Origin: an uncultured Lachnospiraceae bacterium
GTDB taxonomy: Bacteria > Bacillota > Clostridia > Lachnospirales > Lachnospiraceae
Direction of reading: 5' to 3'
DNA length: 48,499 nt
Assembly: GCA_946544235.1 (NCBI GenBank)
Contig: CAMNMC010000106.1
Span: 1-48,499, forward strand
Under the pieces are notes generated by a model, which was not told the DNA's origin, searched no databases, and saw only the letters and a program-made list of their open reading frames with translations. A program made the translations under genes and the position numbers. Of the stretch, positions 25,280 to 33,371 are shown piece after piece. Within the stretch, counting starts at the first letter, position 1. Every line of letters starts with the position of its first letter.

Positions 25280-26878
25280 TTACTGCTGCCCTGCACTCTT
25301 CTTCTTTCTACCGAATTTTCTCTTGATGAGGTCCGTTACCATTGTAACCTCCTGCATTTTAAGAAGTATAGCCATAACGAAATACACTATAACGCCGACC
25401 GTAAAGAGTATTCCGAGGTGAAGGATGTGGTAGAACTTTCCTTCGGTCGGAAGAATATCCTCCAGATAATACATAAGCGGAACGATCACGAGACACATAC
25501 CACCGCTGGCAATAAGGCTCTTGACCGCTGAGATGATCATCTCTTTTCCTCTGATCGTCTTGAATTTCCTTCTGAGGAAGGTAAAGAGCAGTCCCATACT
25601 GAAGAAGCCTGCAGTAGAATATGCGAGCGCAAGTCCCTCAGCTCCCCAGAGCTGTACGAATACTATACTGAAGATTATATTTAATGTGAGTATGGTTATA
25701 TTTATCCTTACAGGAGTCTTGGTGTCCTGTGCGGAATAAAATCCCTTTGAGAGCAGCAGACGGCAGGAATAACCCACGATACCGAGGGCATAGAACATAA
25801 GAAGTGTTGAAACCTTCTGAAGGTTCTCGTCCGTAAAGTTGCCCTGATAATACATCGCCTTGATAAGCGGCACGCGAAGTGCGATAAGTCCTGCAGTGAT
25901 AGGGATTGCAAGGAAGAGCGTTGCCCTCATACTGAGGGAGATGTCCTTCTTGTATTCTTCTATATTTCCGACCGCAAAATGCTCCGACATTGTCGGGAAG
26001 ATAGCAACCGCTATCGAACCGCTGAAGAGGTTGATAGGGAGCTCCATAATGGTCTGAGCATTGGACATTGCCGATATCGTACTGTCCTCAAGACCTGATG
26101 CAAAATACTGGTTTACAAGCAGGTTGATCTGCGTAACCGAGATACCAAGCAGCATAGGCCAGAACAGCTTGAAGAACTTTCGGACACCGTCCTGTTTCAT
26201 ATCGATAACCGGGTAATATTTGAATCCCTCTCTTCTGATAGGTCTTACGTGTGCAAGGAAGTTAAAGAGCGCACCGCAGACAACGCTTATTGAGAAGCCT
26301 GTGATACCGAGGTCGAAAACCTGTGAGAACAGAAGACCAAATACGATTATCGACAGGTTATACAGCACGCCTCCGACGGACGATGGAACGAAATTCTTGT
26401 AGGACATACAGATTCCCATGGCAACGCCCGTAAGGCACATAAAGAAGCACTGGCAGAACATGATCCTCGTCAGCTTGACGGTAAGATCAAACTTCTCTCC
26501 GGCGAATCTCGTTGTGAGTTCAATTAACTGCGGGGTAAAAATCTCTCCGATCAGGCAGAATACAGCAGCGAAAATAAGTACGAGGTTAAGCACCGTACTC
26601 GCCATTCTGTAGCCTTTTTCTTCTTCATGAGTTGCAATATAAACTCCGAAGACCGGAATAAATGCAGAGCTGAGGGCTCCGCCGACCAGGATCATATATA
26701 AGAAATCCGGAATACGGAAGGCAGCATAGTAGCTGTCCAGCTGGACTCCCATTCCGAAGATGGTCGTCATAACAATATTTCTGACAAAGCCAAGGAGACT
26801 TGCGACAAGACTGAGCGCCGCCATAATTGTTGTGGCAGCAAGAAAACTCTGCCCATGTTTTTTCTTAGTTTCTGACAT
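25280..26878 (-). CDS. murJ: Lipid II flippase MurJ (MviN family)
   Basis: MurJ carries the peptidoglycan precursor lipid II across the membrane. The 532-residue length and about 14 hydrophobic segments are typical of the MOP superfamily member. Recognisable stretches are SLLGFVRNIVM, DSYYAAFRIPDFLY, GGALSSAFIPVF, LGISVTQINLLVNQYFAS and YSAQDTKTPVRI. The tail is basic (KRKFGRKKK). The ATG lies 15 nt after the stop of the HD-GYP gene, with GAGG upstream, so the two are almost certainly co-transcribed. This links a cell-wall enzyme to c-di-GMP genes in one unit. Confidence 0.95.
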   Translation of the reverse strand: MSETKKKHGQSFLAATTIMAALSLVASLLGFVRNIVMTTIFGMGVQLDSYYAAFRIPDFLYMILVGGALSSAFIPVFGVYIATHEEEKGYRMASTVLNLVLIFAAVFCLIGEIFTPQLIELTTRFAGEKFDLTVKLTRIMFCQCFFMCLTGVAMGICMSYKNFVPSSVGGVLYNLSIIVFGLLFSQVFDLGITGFSISVVCGALFNFLAHVRPIRREGFKYYPVIDMKQDGVRKFFKLFWPMLLGISVTQINLLVNQYFASGLEDSTISAMSNAQTIMELPINLFSGSIAVAIFPTMSEHFAVGNIEEYKKDISLSMRATLFLAIPITAGLIALRVPLIKAMYYQGNFTDENLQKVSTLLMFYALGIVGYSCRLLLSKGFYSAQDTKTPVRINITILTLNIIFSIVFVQLWGAEGLALAYSTAGFFSMGLLFTFLRRKFKTIRGKEMIISAVKSLIASGGMCLVIVPLMYYLEDILPTEGKFYHILHLGILFTVGVIVYFVMAILLKMQEVTMVTDLIKRKFGRKKKSAGQQ

Positions 26879-26893
26879 TATCCAAAACCTCTG

Positions 26894-28606
26894 TTATTCG
26901 GAATATTTCTCTATTACTTTACCAAGTTTTTCGCGAGTGTCAAGTACCGCATTGATAATATCAGGGTCAAAATGTGTTCCGGACTCCTCTACCATTATCT
27001 CAATCGCCTTATCCATGGAGAAACCATTCTTATAAGGGCGCTTGGATACAAGCGCGTCAAATACATCCGCTACAGCCATTATACGTGCGGAAAGCGGTAT
27101 ATCTGTTCCGGAAGCCGCTCCCGGATAGCCCTTGCTGCTTCCGTCCCACCATTCATGGTGAGAGTAGGCAATATCCTTCGCCATATGAAGATATGCTGAG
27201 GTTCCGAGGTTTTCGGATGCATTGTCAAGCATCTCGCGGCCCAGAACGACATGAGTCTTGATTATCGCGTATTCCTCATCCGTGAGTCTTGCAGGCTTAT
27301 TGAGGATGGCATCAGGTATCTTGATCTTGCCGATATCATGAAGCGGCGCAGCTATCTTGAGGGTACTGATGAATTCATCCGTAAGCTCATCTGCGTAAAG
27401 TCCCTTACTCTTAAGTTCCTCGGCAAGTATCTCACAATACTCGGCCGTTTTCTTAACGTGGAAGCCGGTGGTCTCGTCCCTGCTCTCGACTATATCCGCA
27501 AGAGTTGTGATTATATTTACGTTCAGGTCAGCTATGGTCTTGGCCTGCTCCGCAGTGGTGTCGATGTATTCGTCAATATCCTTGACCGTCTTGGTCATGG
27601 CACGGTACAGAATCTCGATCTCATTGCCCGTATCTATATCGAGCGCTTCAATCTTCTCAACCGAGTGATTTCTTCCGGTCTCGGTATCATAAGCAAACTG
27701 ACTCATCTCGGTCGCCATCCTATGAAGCGGACTTACAACCCTGTAATTAACGATTATCATTGAATAAGAAACGATGCATATAAGGAGTCCGAGTATGGCG
27801 GAGAACATTTTGCCGCAGTAAAGCAGGGTCTCCGTCCTGAGCAGAACGACATCATAATCGCCGTCAGGGTAACCCGCAACCTTAGCTTCCATATATGTTT
27901 TATAGGAAATAAAAAATGCAACCAGAGCGATCGCAAGACCGGATACCAGAAGGACCTTGGCAACCTGCCTCCTGAGAGACCTTTGATTGCCTCTCTCTAT
28001 CCTCTCTCTCCTGTTTTCACTCACAACATCCCTGCCGGCAATCCCGATAAGCTCGTCCTTAACAGCCTGAGGGATAACCAGAGTAAGAAGAAATGCTATC
28101 ACAAGAGATATGAATTTGTCAGGAATCTCTATGCAGAAATCCGCAAGCATCTGAGCTATAACCACAGGAAAACCTGCCTTGTTGATAGCCCTCGCTACCG
28201 GTGCAGCAACATTGTCTGCTATCTCTCCGGCATAAAGAAGATTTGATAAAAAAGAACATGGAATACTGAGCAGGAGGAAAAGCGGAAGGATCTTTATTAT
28301 ATCCAGCGGCTTTTTGAAATGTCCCCTGCCTGCTGCGGTTCCCACGATAACAGCTATAAATACATTGATGATACCATAATAGAAGGTGTTCGTATCAGAC
28401 AGTCCGCCTATCATATTTGTTATGAAGCCGACCGTTGTTCCCGGTGCAAGTCCGGCAACGGCTGCAACCAACATCGTTCCGATCGAGTCAAGATAAAGCG
28501 GGCAGCCCGTTGCTGCAACTATATCTACAGTTATACGATTAAGAAGCACTCCTGCTATAACAAAACCTACAGCATAAATAATACTTTTTCTACTGATACT
28601 CTTCAT
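26894..28606 (-). CDS. HD-GYP protein with transporter-like membrane sensor
   Basis: This is a 570-residue protein. Residues 1-190 hold about six hydrophobic segments; the segment LYLDSIGTMLVAAVAGLAPG followed by FITNMIGGL resembles ECF-transporter S components and may bind a small ligand. After a second membrane pair (about 218-290) and a HAMP-like linker comes an HD-GYP domain: HDIGK from residue 423, TRxHV-type second His, HHEWWDGSSKGYP and ADVFDALVSKRPYK. HD-GYP domains hydrolyse c-di-GMP or related dinucleotides, and the metal-binding residues appear present. The HHE-to-GYP loop has an SSK in place of the usual G. It sits 15 nt before murJ, and a 126-nt gap separates it from the EAL gene upstream. 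Confidence 0.9.
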   Translation of the reverse strand: MKSISRKSIIYAVGFVIAGVLLNRITVDIVAATGCPLYLDSIGTMLVAAVAGLAPGTTVGFITNMIGGLSDTNTFYYGIINVFIAVIVGTAAGRGHFKKPLDIIKILPLFLLLSIPCSFLSNLLYAGEIADNVAAPVARAINKAGFPVVIAQMLADFCIEIPDKFISLVIAFLLTLVIPQAVKDELIGIAGRDVVSENRRERIERGNQRSLRRQVAKVLLVSGLAIALVAFFISYKTYMEAKVAGYPDGDYDVVLLRTETLLYCGKMFSAILGLLICIVSYSMIIVNYRVVSPLHRMATEMSQFAYDTETGRNHSVEKIEALDIDTGNEIEILYRAMTKTVKDIDEYIDTTAEQAKTIADLNVNIITTLADIVESRDETTGFHVKKTAEYCEILAEELKSKGLYADELTDEFISTLKIAAPLHDIGKIKIPDAILNKPARLTDEEYAIIKTHVVLGREMLDNASENLGTSAYLHMAKDIAYSHHEWWDGSSKGYPGAASGTDIPLSARIMAVADVFDALVSKRPYKNGFSMDKAIEIMVEESGTHFDPDIINAVLDTREKLGKVIEKYSE

Positions 28607-28660
28607 TTATATCCTTCTTTCGGATCACCTGTTGACAGGACGTGGTATTGATCAGTTGTT

Positions 28661-28746
28661 CCTGCCGGTTTATTTTTCAACCCATGCAGGAGGAAACCCT
28701 CCAGATACTATCTGTTCACTATCCCTGTCGGTTTATTTTTCAACCC
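28661..28746 (-). repeat. Two 23-bp direct repeats at the 3' end of the EAL gene
   Basis: Copies at 28661-28683 and 28724-28746 differ at one base (CCTGYCGGTTTATTTTTCAACC). The second copy contains the EAL gene stop and its last codons. The first lies 41 nt beyond, in the gap before the HD-GYP gene. It looks like a local duplication of the gene end. Confidence 0.7.
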
Positions 28747-31700
28747 TGCTGAGTGCAAGGCCATAAATATTTTCATCGGTTATACCCTCGTCTGTACGAA
28801 GTATGGCTGACATCTTCATGCGTATGGTCACATCATTACCTTCCACATTGGTTATACCGTTAAGCTTCTCCTCAATCCTCCTGGCAAGGTTTCTGAAGCT
28901 CTCTTCATCTTCGGTGTAAGTAAGCACCGTAAATACGGTATCCTTTGTCCTTGCAACTGCACAGGTCTGACCTGTTTCGCCGACTATAGCATTTGCAAGC
29001 GCACGAAGAACCTTGTCCGCAAATAATGCCCCATAGGTTTCAACTATACGTGAATGATATATATTATTCAGAAGTATGACACCGTAGTTTTTGCCTTTTT
29101 CATTATAGTTGATCGCATAATCGATGAGATAATCAAGCATCGCATGTGCATTCATAAGAGATGTAACATTGTCAACCTTTCTGTTTATTCCGTACTCACT
29201 CACACGTGCTATTTCTTCATCGCAGTCGATAAAATATCCGAGAAGACCGACTATCTCACCCTGTTTATATATAGGCATCTTATTTGCCATGATATTGTGG
29301 ACAACTCCCCTGACTATACACTGTCCCTGAGCATTTACTACTCTGATGCCCTTGTTCAGAACATCAAGCTCATCACTCATATAACCCTCGCCCTCAAAAT
29401 GCCAGTGCATGTCCTCATCCGTTTTACCGATGATCTCATCCACCGAATTAAAGCCATAGAAATCCAGGAAGGACTTGCTTGCGCCCCTGAAACGTCTCTC
29501 CTTATCCTTCCAGAAGAATTTGACGCTGGTGTTCCAGACAAGATTATTCCAAAGTCCTGCGTACTCTGCTTCCTTCTCAGAAACATTGCCGGAAGAGCGC
29601 AGGAACTCTGCAGGAATACTGCATTCATCCGCCATGAATGGTTTAATGCAGAACAGATACTCATTGCCAGCCGTACCGTTAACAGGGATCATGACAATCT
29701 CTCTCTGTTCATAATTTCCATCATTGCCTTTAACTCTGAAGACCTTGGCCAAATAGCCCCTTTCACTTTCCCTGAATCTGTCCTGAACAGTATCAAAATC
29801 AATGAACTCATGGTAAGCCTTTCTCTCCGACGGTATTATAAACTCCCTGGTAAATACATCAATCTTTTCCTTTATAGACCATTCATGATCATGATCATGA
29901 TTGCCATAGGTAAGCGTTCCAAGTAAAGGAACGATGGTATCTTTCCTGATATCTATAAGAAGCACATCCTCAAACAGCATATTCAGCTCCCTGAGTCTGT
30001 TATCCAGCCTGCCTGTTTCATTTGCATTCGGATCATTAGTCAGATTGATAATGGATCCTTTTATTATATAATGCCCTTCATGCTCAGCGAGGATCTGAAG
30101 CGTAAGGCGAAGATAATTGCCACGTTCAGTATAATAGAAAGTTTCCGGCTCTCCGCTCAGCTTAAGTGAATCCACAAAATCACGGAATTTGCGGAGCATC
30201 GAAGGACTCGAATGATAAACCCTCCTGTCAAATTCCTCAAGATCATAATCAACGCTGAATATCTGCTCTCTGTATGCGTTGTTCATAAAAAGCGTTTTAA
30301 AGGTTTTTCCGTCGTATTCCACTATCTCAAGAGGTGCATCCGTCATCCTTACATTAAAACTTGCAGCCTCATAGAAATGTCTCCACCTGCGCTCCTCTAT
30401 ACCGATACCCTTATCCTTCAGATGCTCAAACATGGTATCGATCTCTTCCGGTCTTCCGTAATAGTAGCCCTGAATCTTACCACAGCCGATCTCCCTGAGG
30501 AAATCAAGGTGTTCTCTGGTCTCAACGCCCTCTGCAAGAGTACTTATTCCTATATTTTTAGCCATGGTAACAGCAGCCCGCATGATATCCTTCGCCTTAT
30601 CCGTAAAAGGAGTCAGGAATCTCATATCGAGCTTAAGCATATCAAACTGATAATCCTTCAGAAGATTAAGCGACGAATAACCGCTGCCGAAGTCATCCAT
30701 CCATATCTGATAGCCGGCATTTCTGAAACGCTCGATAACCCTTCTCATGAGCTCCTCATCAGAAGCGATCATGCTCTCGGTTATCTCTATATGAATATAA
30801 TCTCTTGGAATCTCGTATTTTTGAACAGCCTTCTCGACTACCTCCACCATGTCACACATGATAAAGTCCAGTCTCGAAAAGTTGATGGAAACCGGTACAA
30901 TCGGCTTCTTCGCAAGAAAGCGCTCATGAAGAACCTTGCAGACCTTTTCGACAACATAGGTATCCAGCTTATGTATGCGACGGTCCTTCTCAAGTATTCC
31001 GATGAATCTGTCAGGCTGCAGGAAGCCATGGTTAGGATCATCCCATCTTACCAGGGATTCCATACCGCACAGCTTTGACGTCAGGGTTCTTACAACCGGC
31101 TGGAAATACACCTTTATCCAGTCATTTTCAATCGCCTCATCCAGCTTCCTTATGACATATTCGGATGTATTCATCCTCTCTGCGATATCCTCCGAATATT
31201 CGATAATATCCGTTTTCTGATCCTGCTTGATATAATCACAGGCAAATTTGGCCAGAGAAAGAGCTGTTTCAACATCCAGATATTTATTCGGAACAAATCT
31301 GTATATACCGAACTTGCCGACAACATTGTATCTCGCACCATAAGCGTCATTTATCCTCTTTGAAGCAGCTTCAGCAGCTGATAATGAGCCCATATACCTG
31401 GTAAATACAGCAAAATGATCGTCCGCAAGCCTTGAGATCACTGCATCGTCAAAGGAAGTTCTGAGTATATCAGCAATCTCCTTGAGACATTTGTCGCCTT
31501 CTGCAACGCCTTTATTGATATTAAGATATTTAAAATTAATGAGATTTATATATATGATAACGCATTCGCCGGAATCACTGTCACAAAGCTTTTTATTCTC
31601 TGTGGAAACCTTTTTGTGGAACTTCAGTTTCTTATACAGTCCGGTGATCACATCATAATCAGAGCCCATATTATCGAGCTTATGAAGAAATAAATATGCA

Positions 31701-32059
31701 TAATATACTTCGCCCAGCTCATCATCTTGAACAAGTGTCATATGACTGACGATGCGCCTGATATTTCCTTTTTTGGTTATGACATTAAAGAAAACATAGC
31801 CCGAGCCATTCTGAGACTCACTGAGCTGAACATCTATATCGCGAAGGACAGCCCCGGGATCGGTATAGTTGACAACACCGTCAAAGCTTCCCTTTACAAA
31901 GCTGTTAAAATCATCAAAATCTTCACATTCAAATAAACCGACCGTACACTGGTTGGCATATAACAGCTTATGACCTTTTTCCGCAGAAAAAACCAGAGCT
32001 CCGCCCAGATTTTTTTCTGTAAACAAACCCGCCGGATTAAATGCATTTCGATCACTCAT
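28733..32059 (-). CDS. EAL phosphodiesterase with two degenerate GGDEF domains and PAS domains
   Basis: This is an 1108-residue protein without membrane segments. Order: a PAS-like domain (about 15-125); a GGDEF fold whose active site reads ADDHF (about 135-290); an EAL domain (about 310-555) with ESLVRW, SINFSR, EITES, MDDFGSGYSS, LKLD, EGVETREHL and IQGYYYGRP, all consistent with an active c-di-GMP phosphodiesterase; then PAS-like regions (one at about 830-930 with FFWKDKERRFRGASKSFLDFYGF); and a second GGDEF-like fold (about 940-1100) with no signature. So the GGDEF parts are probably regulatory. A promoter lies upstream, and HD-GYP and murJ follow in the same direction. Confidence 0.92.
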   Translation of the reverse strand: MSDRNAFNPAGLFTEKNLGGALVFSAEKGHKLLYANQCTVGLFECEDFDDFNSFVKGSFDGVVNYTDPGAVLRDIDVQLSESQNGSGYVFFNVITKKGNIRRIVSHMTLVQDDELGEVYYAYLFLHKLDNMGSDYDVITGLYKKLKFHKKVSTENKKLCDSDSGECVIIYINLINFKYLNINKGVAEGDKCLKEIADILRTSFDDAVISRLADDHFAVFTRYMGSLSAAEAASKRINDAYGARYNVVGKFGIYRFVPNKYLDVETALSLAKFACDYIKQDQKTDIIEYSEDIAERMNTSEYVIRKLDEAIENDWIKVYFQPVVRTLTSKLCGMESLVRWDDPNHGFLQPDRFIGILEKDRRIHKLDTYVVEKVCKVLHERFLAKKPIVPVSINFSRLDFIMCDMVEVVEKAVQKYEIPRDYIHIEITESMIASDEELMRRVIERFRNAGYQIWMDDFGSGYSSLNLLKDYQFDMLKLDMRFLTPFTDKAKDIMRAAVTMAKNIGISTLAEGVETREHLDFLREIGCGKIQGYYYGRPEEIDTMFEHLKDKGIGIEERRWRHFYEAASFNVRMTDAPLEIVEYDGKTFKTLFMNNAYREQIFSVDYDLEEFDRRVYHSSPSMLRKFRDFVDSLKLSGEPETFYYTERGNYLRLTLQILAEHEGHYIIKGSIINLTNDPNANETGRLDNRLRELNMLFEDVLLIDIRKDTIVPLLGTLTYGNHDHDHEWSIKEKIDVFTREFIIPSERKAYHEFIDFDTVQDRFRESERGYLAKVFRVKGNDGNYEQREIVMIPVNGTAGNEYLFCIKPFMADECSIPAEFLRSSGNVSEKEAEYAGLWNNLVWNTSVKFFWKDKERRFRGASKSFLDFYGFNSVDEIIGKTDEDMHWHFEGEGYMSDELDVLNKGIRVVNAQGQCIVRGVVHNIMANKMPIYKQGEIVGLLGYFIDCDEEIARVSEYGINRKVDNVTSLMNAHAMLDYLIDYAINYNEKGKNYGVILLNNIYHSRIVETYGALFADKVLRALANAIVGETGQTCAVARTKDTVFTVLTYTEDEESFRNLARRIEEKLNGITNVEGNDVTIRMKMSAILRTDEGITDENIYGLALSRVEK

Positions 32060-32114
32060 ATAACTTCACCACCCCATGATCAAAAAGCTAAAATGCACAT
32101 AAAAATACGCGTTT

Positions 32115-32144
32115 ATTATAACATAATAGTGGCAGGAATGTCTA
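32115..32144 (-). promoter_or_regulatory. Probable promoter of the EAL / HD-GYP / murJ unit
   Basis: On minus, TAGACA (32139-32144) and TATAAT (32115-32120) are 18 nt apart, near sigma-A consensus. The EAL start lies 55 nt downstream of the -10 box. Confidence 0.6.
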
Positions 32145-32152
32145 TATAATAT

Positions 32153-32182
32153 ACCCCCCATTATCATGTGATAATGAGGGGT
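32153..32182 (-). terminator. Probable terminator of dnaJ
   Basis: Two arms pair around CA (minus) with TCATTATCA-like sequence and C/G runs, 14 bp with one mismatch, starting 5 nt after the dnaJ stop. No clean T-run follows; the next bases are TATATTATATAG. Confidence 0.5.
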
Positions 32183-32187
32183 AAGAA

Positions 32188-33105
32188 TTATTCTTTATCA
32201 AGTATTTCTTTAAATTCCTGAAGCTTTGCCTTGGCCTTCTTGCTCAGCTTGCGAGGCACTTCAATTTCAATGGTGACATACTGATCGCCGTAGATGTTAC
32301 GACCCATAACAGGAAGTCCCTTGCCCTTGAGACGCATCTGGGTACCTGCCTGAGTCCCTTCCTTGATGTTGGTCTCAACATCGCCGTAAAGGGTATGCAT
32401 GATGACCTTGCCGCCAAATACAGCCGTAGTAAACGGAATTCTGACTATAGTATATACATCTATTCCATCTCTTCTGAAACGGTCATCCTCCTGGATCTCA
32501 ACCTCAAGGAGAATATCACCCGGCTCACCGCCGTTTGGACTCGGCTCGCCCTTTCCTCTGAGTCTGATCCTTCTGCCTGATTCCATACCGGCAGGGATGG
32601 TTACACTGAGACTTTCCTTGTTGCCTGCATTTCTGATGTTCAGAACCTTCTCACAGCCCTTTGCAGCCTCTTCAAGAGTGATCATAACGGATGCAACAAC
32701 GTCACGTCCGCGCATAGGTCCTCTTCTTCCTCCGAAACCTCCGCCGAAGAAGCTTCCGAAACCGCCTCCACCGAAGCCGCCGCCGAAAAGTCCTTCCAAT
32801 ATATCATTCAGATCTCCGCTGAAACCATATGACGAATATCCGCCTGCTCCGCCTCCGAAGCCGCCGTCTCCGCCATTTTCAAATGCAGCCATACCAAACT
32901 GATCATATACACTACGCTTCTTAGGATCGCTGAGCACCTCGTAAGCCTCTGATGCTTCCTTGAATTTCTCCTCAGCTTCCTTATCGCCCGGATTGGCATC
33001 CGGATGATACTTCTTCGCAAGTATACGATAAGCCTTCTTTATGGCATCCTCATCCGCTGATTTATCTACGCCGAGAACTTCGTAAAAATCTCTCTTCTGA
33101 CTCAT
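32188..33105 (-). CDS. DnaJ-family co-chaperone without zinc finger (CbpA type)
   Basis: This is a 305-residue Hsp40. The J domain at residues 5-70 has the HPD loop at 34-36 ([10 protein letters not shown]) and should stimulate DnaK. A Gly/Phe-rich region (about 77-130, many GGGFGG) follows. The two C-terminal client-binding domains contain [19 protein letters not shown] and [17 protein letters not shown]. The CxxCxGxG zinc fingers of true DnaJ are missing, so it is class II, like CbpA. The start at 33105 has AAGGTG 6 nt upstream. It has its own promoter with a CIRCE element; grpE and dnaK are not adjacent. Confidence 0.93.
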   Translation of the reverse strand: MSQKRDFYEVLGVDKSADEDAIKKAYRILAKKYHPDANPGDKEAEEKFKEASEAYEVLSDPKKRSVYDQFGMAAFENGGDGGFGGGAGGYSSYGFSGDLNDILEGLFGGGFGGGGFGSFFGGGFGGRRGPMRGRDVVASVMITLEEAAKGCEKVLNIRNAGNKESLSVTIPAGMESGRRIRLRGKGEPSPNGGEPGDILLEVEIQEDDRFRRDGIDVYTIVRIPFTTAVFGGKVIMHTLYGDVETNIKEGTQAGTQMRLKGKGLPVMGRNIYGDQYVTIEIEVPRKLSKKAKAKLQEFKEILDKE

Positions 33106-33215
33106 TATAGTCACCTTCTATTAACTCTGTATTACCTTGCAGCCTGTCATAATATGTCATAACAGGATCATCGAAAATCTTAGTATTGCAAACACTTCTA
33201 CGATTAACAATGATG

Positions 33216-33244
33216 ATTATAACACCAAAATTAGCACTCGTCAA
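33216..33244 (-). promoter_or_regulatory. Sigma-A promoter of dnaJ
   Basis: On minus, TTGACG (33239-33244) and TATAAT (33216-33221) are exactly 17 nt apart. The -35 box lies within the spacer and right arm of the CIRCE element, so HrcA binding would block polymerase. Confidence 0.85.
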
Positions 33245-33257
33245 TATTGAGTGCTAA
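33231..33257. promoter_or_regulatory. CIRCE element (HrcA operator)
   Basis: TTAGCACTC-N9-GAGTGCTAA is present with no mismatch to the CIRCE consensus. HrcA, the heat-shock repressor, binds this site and is released on protein-folding stress. It directly controls the adjacent dnaJ promoter. Confidence 0.95.
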
Positions 33258-33291
33258 TAATCTTTTTTGAATTTTTTGTTAAGAATTTAAA

Positions 33292-33319
33292 AGTACCGGC
33301 GGACATGTCCGCCGGTACT
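33292..33319 (-). terminator. Perfect 28-bp palindrome, terminator of the giant-protein operon
   Basis: Arms AGTACCGGCGGACA / TGTCCGCCGGTACT are perfectly complementary with no unpaired loop beyond the central bases. It lies 52 nt after the stop of the giant gene and is followed on minus by TTTAAATTC. It is the expected place for the end of the kinase operon. Confidence 0.7.
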
Positions 33320-33371
33320 GAATTTTAATCTTATTAGAGTATCAGGGAAATATCCCTGTCTGCCCTTTCAT

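Noticed and set aside
29054..31078. Two long plus-strand frames opposite the EAL gene
   Set aside because: The minus frame encodes a full EAL domain; the plus frames lack ribosome sites and family motifs.
33292..33319. Perfect palindrome considered as a protein operator
   Set aside because: Its position right after the giant gene stop, and T-rich sequence after it on minus, fit a terminator better; dnaJ already has its CIRCE operator.
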